A stretch of 64,000 bases of DNA from Alistipes finegoldii DSM 17242 (lineage in GTDB: Bacteria; Bacteroidota; Bacteroidia; Bacteroidales; Rikenellaceae): the NCBI RefSeq assembly GCF_000265365.1, contig NC_018011.1, forward strand, positions 310,001-374,000. The letters are read 5' to 3'. Of this stretch, positions 62,979 to 64,000 are shown one piece after another. The stretch's first letter is position 1. Each line of letters begins with the position of its first letter. The translations under genes and the position numbers were made by a program. The notes beneath the pieces are model-generated. The model did no database searches, had not been told where the DNA came from, and was given only the letters and a program-made list of their open reading frames with translations.

Positions 62979-64000
62979 ATGTTTCTCTATTCACTTCTCG
63001 CGCTGGCGGTGGTGACGGCGCTGATATTCGCCGCCCCTCTCAAGGCCAAGGTGTGGGCGACGCTGGCAGTCGTCGCGGCGGGGGCGCTCTGGGCGTCGGC
63101 AACAGCCGTCGGAGTGCTTGCCGGCGGACATACCGTACGGTTGTGGGCGACCGACGTCTTCCTCTTCGGAAGCGACGCAGGCTCGATGGACCCTCTTTCG
63201 GCGCTGTTCGCGCTGATCGTCTCGGTCGGGGCCGTCGCCGCGGTGCTCTACTCGCGGGGATATCTCGCGCACTACCTCGGACGCAAATCCCCGGCCCACA
63301 TCTCGCTGCACTACACCGCGCTGGCGACGATGTTCTACGCCATGCTGGGCGTAGTGACCTCCGAAGGCGGATTTTCGTTTCTCTTTTTCTGGGAGCTGAT
63401 GACCGTCGCATCGTTCCTGCTGATCCTGTTCGACGCCGAGCGCCGCGAAGTGCGCCGCGCCGCGCTGGCCTACGTGATCATGATGCACGTGGGATTCGCC
63501 CTGCTGCTCATCGGCTTCGTGCGGTTGGACAGCGTCTGCGGATCGGCCGACTTCGCCCTATTGGGCGAATATTTCCGCACGCAGCCCGCCCTGCCGCTGT
63601 TCGTGGTCTTCCTCGCGGGCTTCGGCATGAAAGCCGGCATGTTCCCGATGCACGTCTGGCTGCCCGAAGCGCATCCCGCCGCCCCGTCGCACGTCTCCGC
63701 CCTGATGTCGGGCGTGATGATCAAGACGGGCGTCTACGGCATCCTGCGCGTCACGGCGCAGATCGCCGACCTGCCGACGCTCCGCACCGCAGGCCTGATC
63801 CTGCTCGTCGCAGGCATCGTCACGGGACTCTGGGGCGTGATCCTCGCCGCGGCGCAGAACGACGTGAAGCGGCTGCTGGCCTACTCGTCGATCGAAAACA
63901 TCGGCATCGTCCTGATCGGACTGGGCATCGCGGCGCTGGGCAAGAGTTCGGGCAACCAGCTCGCGGCGATCTGCGGACTTTCGGGCGCACTGCTCCACAC
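62979..64000 (+). CDS. Proton-conducting antiporter subunit, hydrogenase-4 B (HyfB/NuoL) type; C-terminus beyond window
   Basis: 340 residues visible from ATG 62979, with about ten membrane helices so far. Ion-path residues are present: Glu in FFWELMTVASF (helix 5 type) and Lys in FGMKAGMFPMHVWLPEAHPAAPSHVSALMSG, plus the DVKRLLAYSSIENIG segment typical of complex-I antiporter subunits. Start preceded by TATAAACAGTATAATT. Likely the first gene of a membrane hydrogenase or complex-I-like operon that continues to the right. NuoL/MrpA/HyfB cannot be separated further on this part. Confidence 0.85.
   Translation, partial: MFLYSLLALAVVTALIFAAPLKAKVWATLAVVAAGALWASATAVGVLAGGHTVRLWATDVFLFGSDAGSMDPLSALFALIVSVGAVAAVLYSRGYLAHYLGRKSPAHISLHYTALATMFYAMLGVVTSEGGFSFLFFWELMTVASFLLILFDAERREVRRAALAYVIMMHVGFALLLIGFVRLDSVCGSADFALLGEYFRTQPALPLFVVFLAGFGMKAGMFPMHVWLPEAHPAAPSHVSALMSGVMIKTGVYGILRVTAQIADLPTLRTAGLILLVAGIVTGLWGVILAAAQNDVKRLLAYSSIENIGIVLIGLGIAALGKSSGNQLAAICGLSGALLH

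Noticed and set aside
1..64000. CRISPR array
   Set aside because: No regularly spaced direct repeats were seen.

Overview
The window looks like the chromosome of a high-GC gut Bacteroidales, most likely Alistipes or a relative. The evidence is repeated SusC/SusD pairs, promoters of the TTTG-N19-21-TAnnTTTG type, a fused MurF-alanine racemase, and Bacteroidetes-type LptD and MlaD genes. The genus is an inference from gene content and codon use; no marker gene was compared.

Bases 1-1350 hold the end of an integrated element. A tyrosine integrase runs off the left edge. It abuts the 5' half of a tRNA-Phe gene that breaks just after the anticodon, while the tRNA promoter is intact and now points at the integrase.

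Bases 1413-31983 form the accessory core. It contains three SusC/SusD nutrient-uptake operons (A and B on the minus strand, C on the plus strand). They carry surface lipoproteins and proteases: a zinc peptidase of the Peptidase_Mx1 type, a subtilisin-family S8 peptidase, DUF4302 proteins and small lipocalin-like lipoproteins. This suggests capture and digestion of protein or peptide. A tyrosine recombinase lies between operons B and C. All three susC genes carry the same 39-bp site with inverted arms across their start codons. SusC-A and SusC-C share a perfect 246-bp inverted repeat, although the genes diverge right after it. Only SusC-C has a clear consensus promoter. The layout is that of a shufflon-like expression switch in which one recombinase selects the SusC/SusD pair to be expressed. 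A second switch may be the run of eight G that puts the C-side S8 peptidase out of frame.

Bases 32000-64000 are mostly housekeeping. They hold a flavodiiron protein and UDP-glucose dehydrogenase; a minus-strand group (YhcH-like, EEP phosphatase, rhomboid, mutL, dnaJ, grpE, tetrapyrrole-methylase-type enzyme, zinc-ribbon protein, MurF-Alr, mutS2, MlaD, SPOR amidase); a plus-strand LptD; a ferredoxin-nitroreductase; an acetyltransferase; a nucleoside-type MFS transporter; tRNA-Gln; an HTH regulator with a possible 26-residue peptide gene beside it; two tandem M3 peptidases; rsmE; and the start of a hydrogenase-4/complex-I-like antiporter subunit. Many terminators and Bacteroidetes promoters can be read directly.
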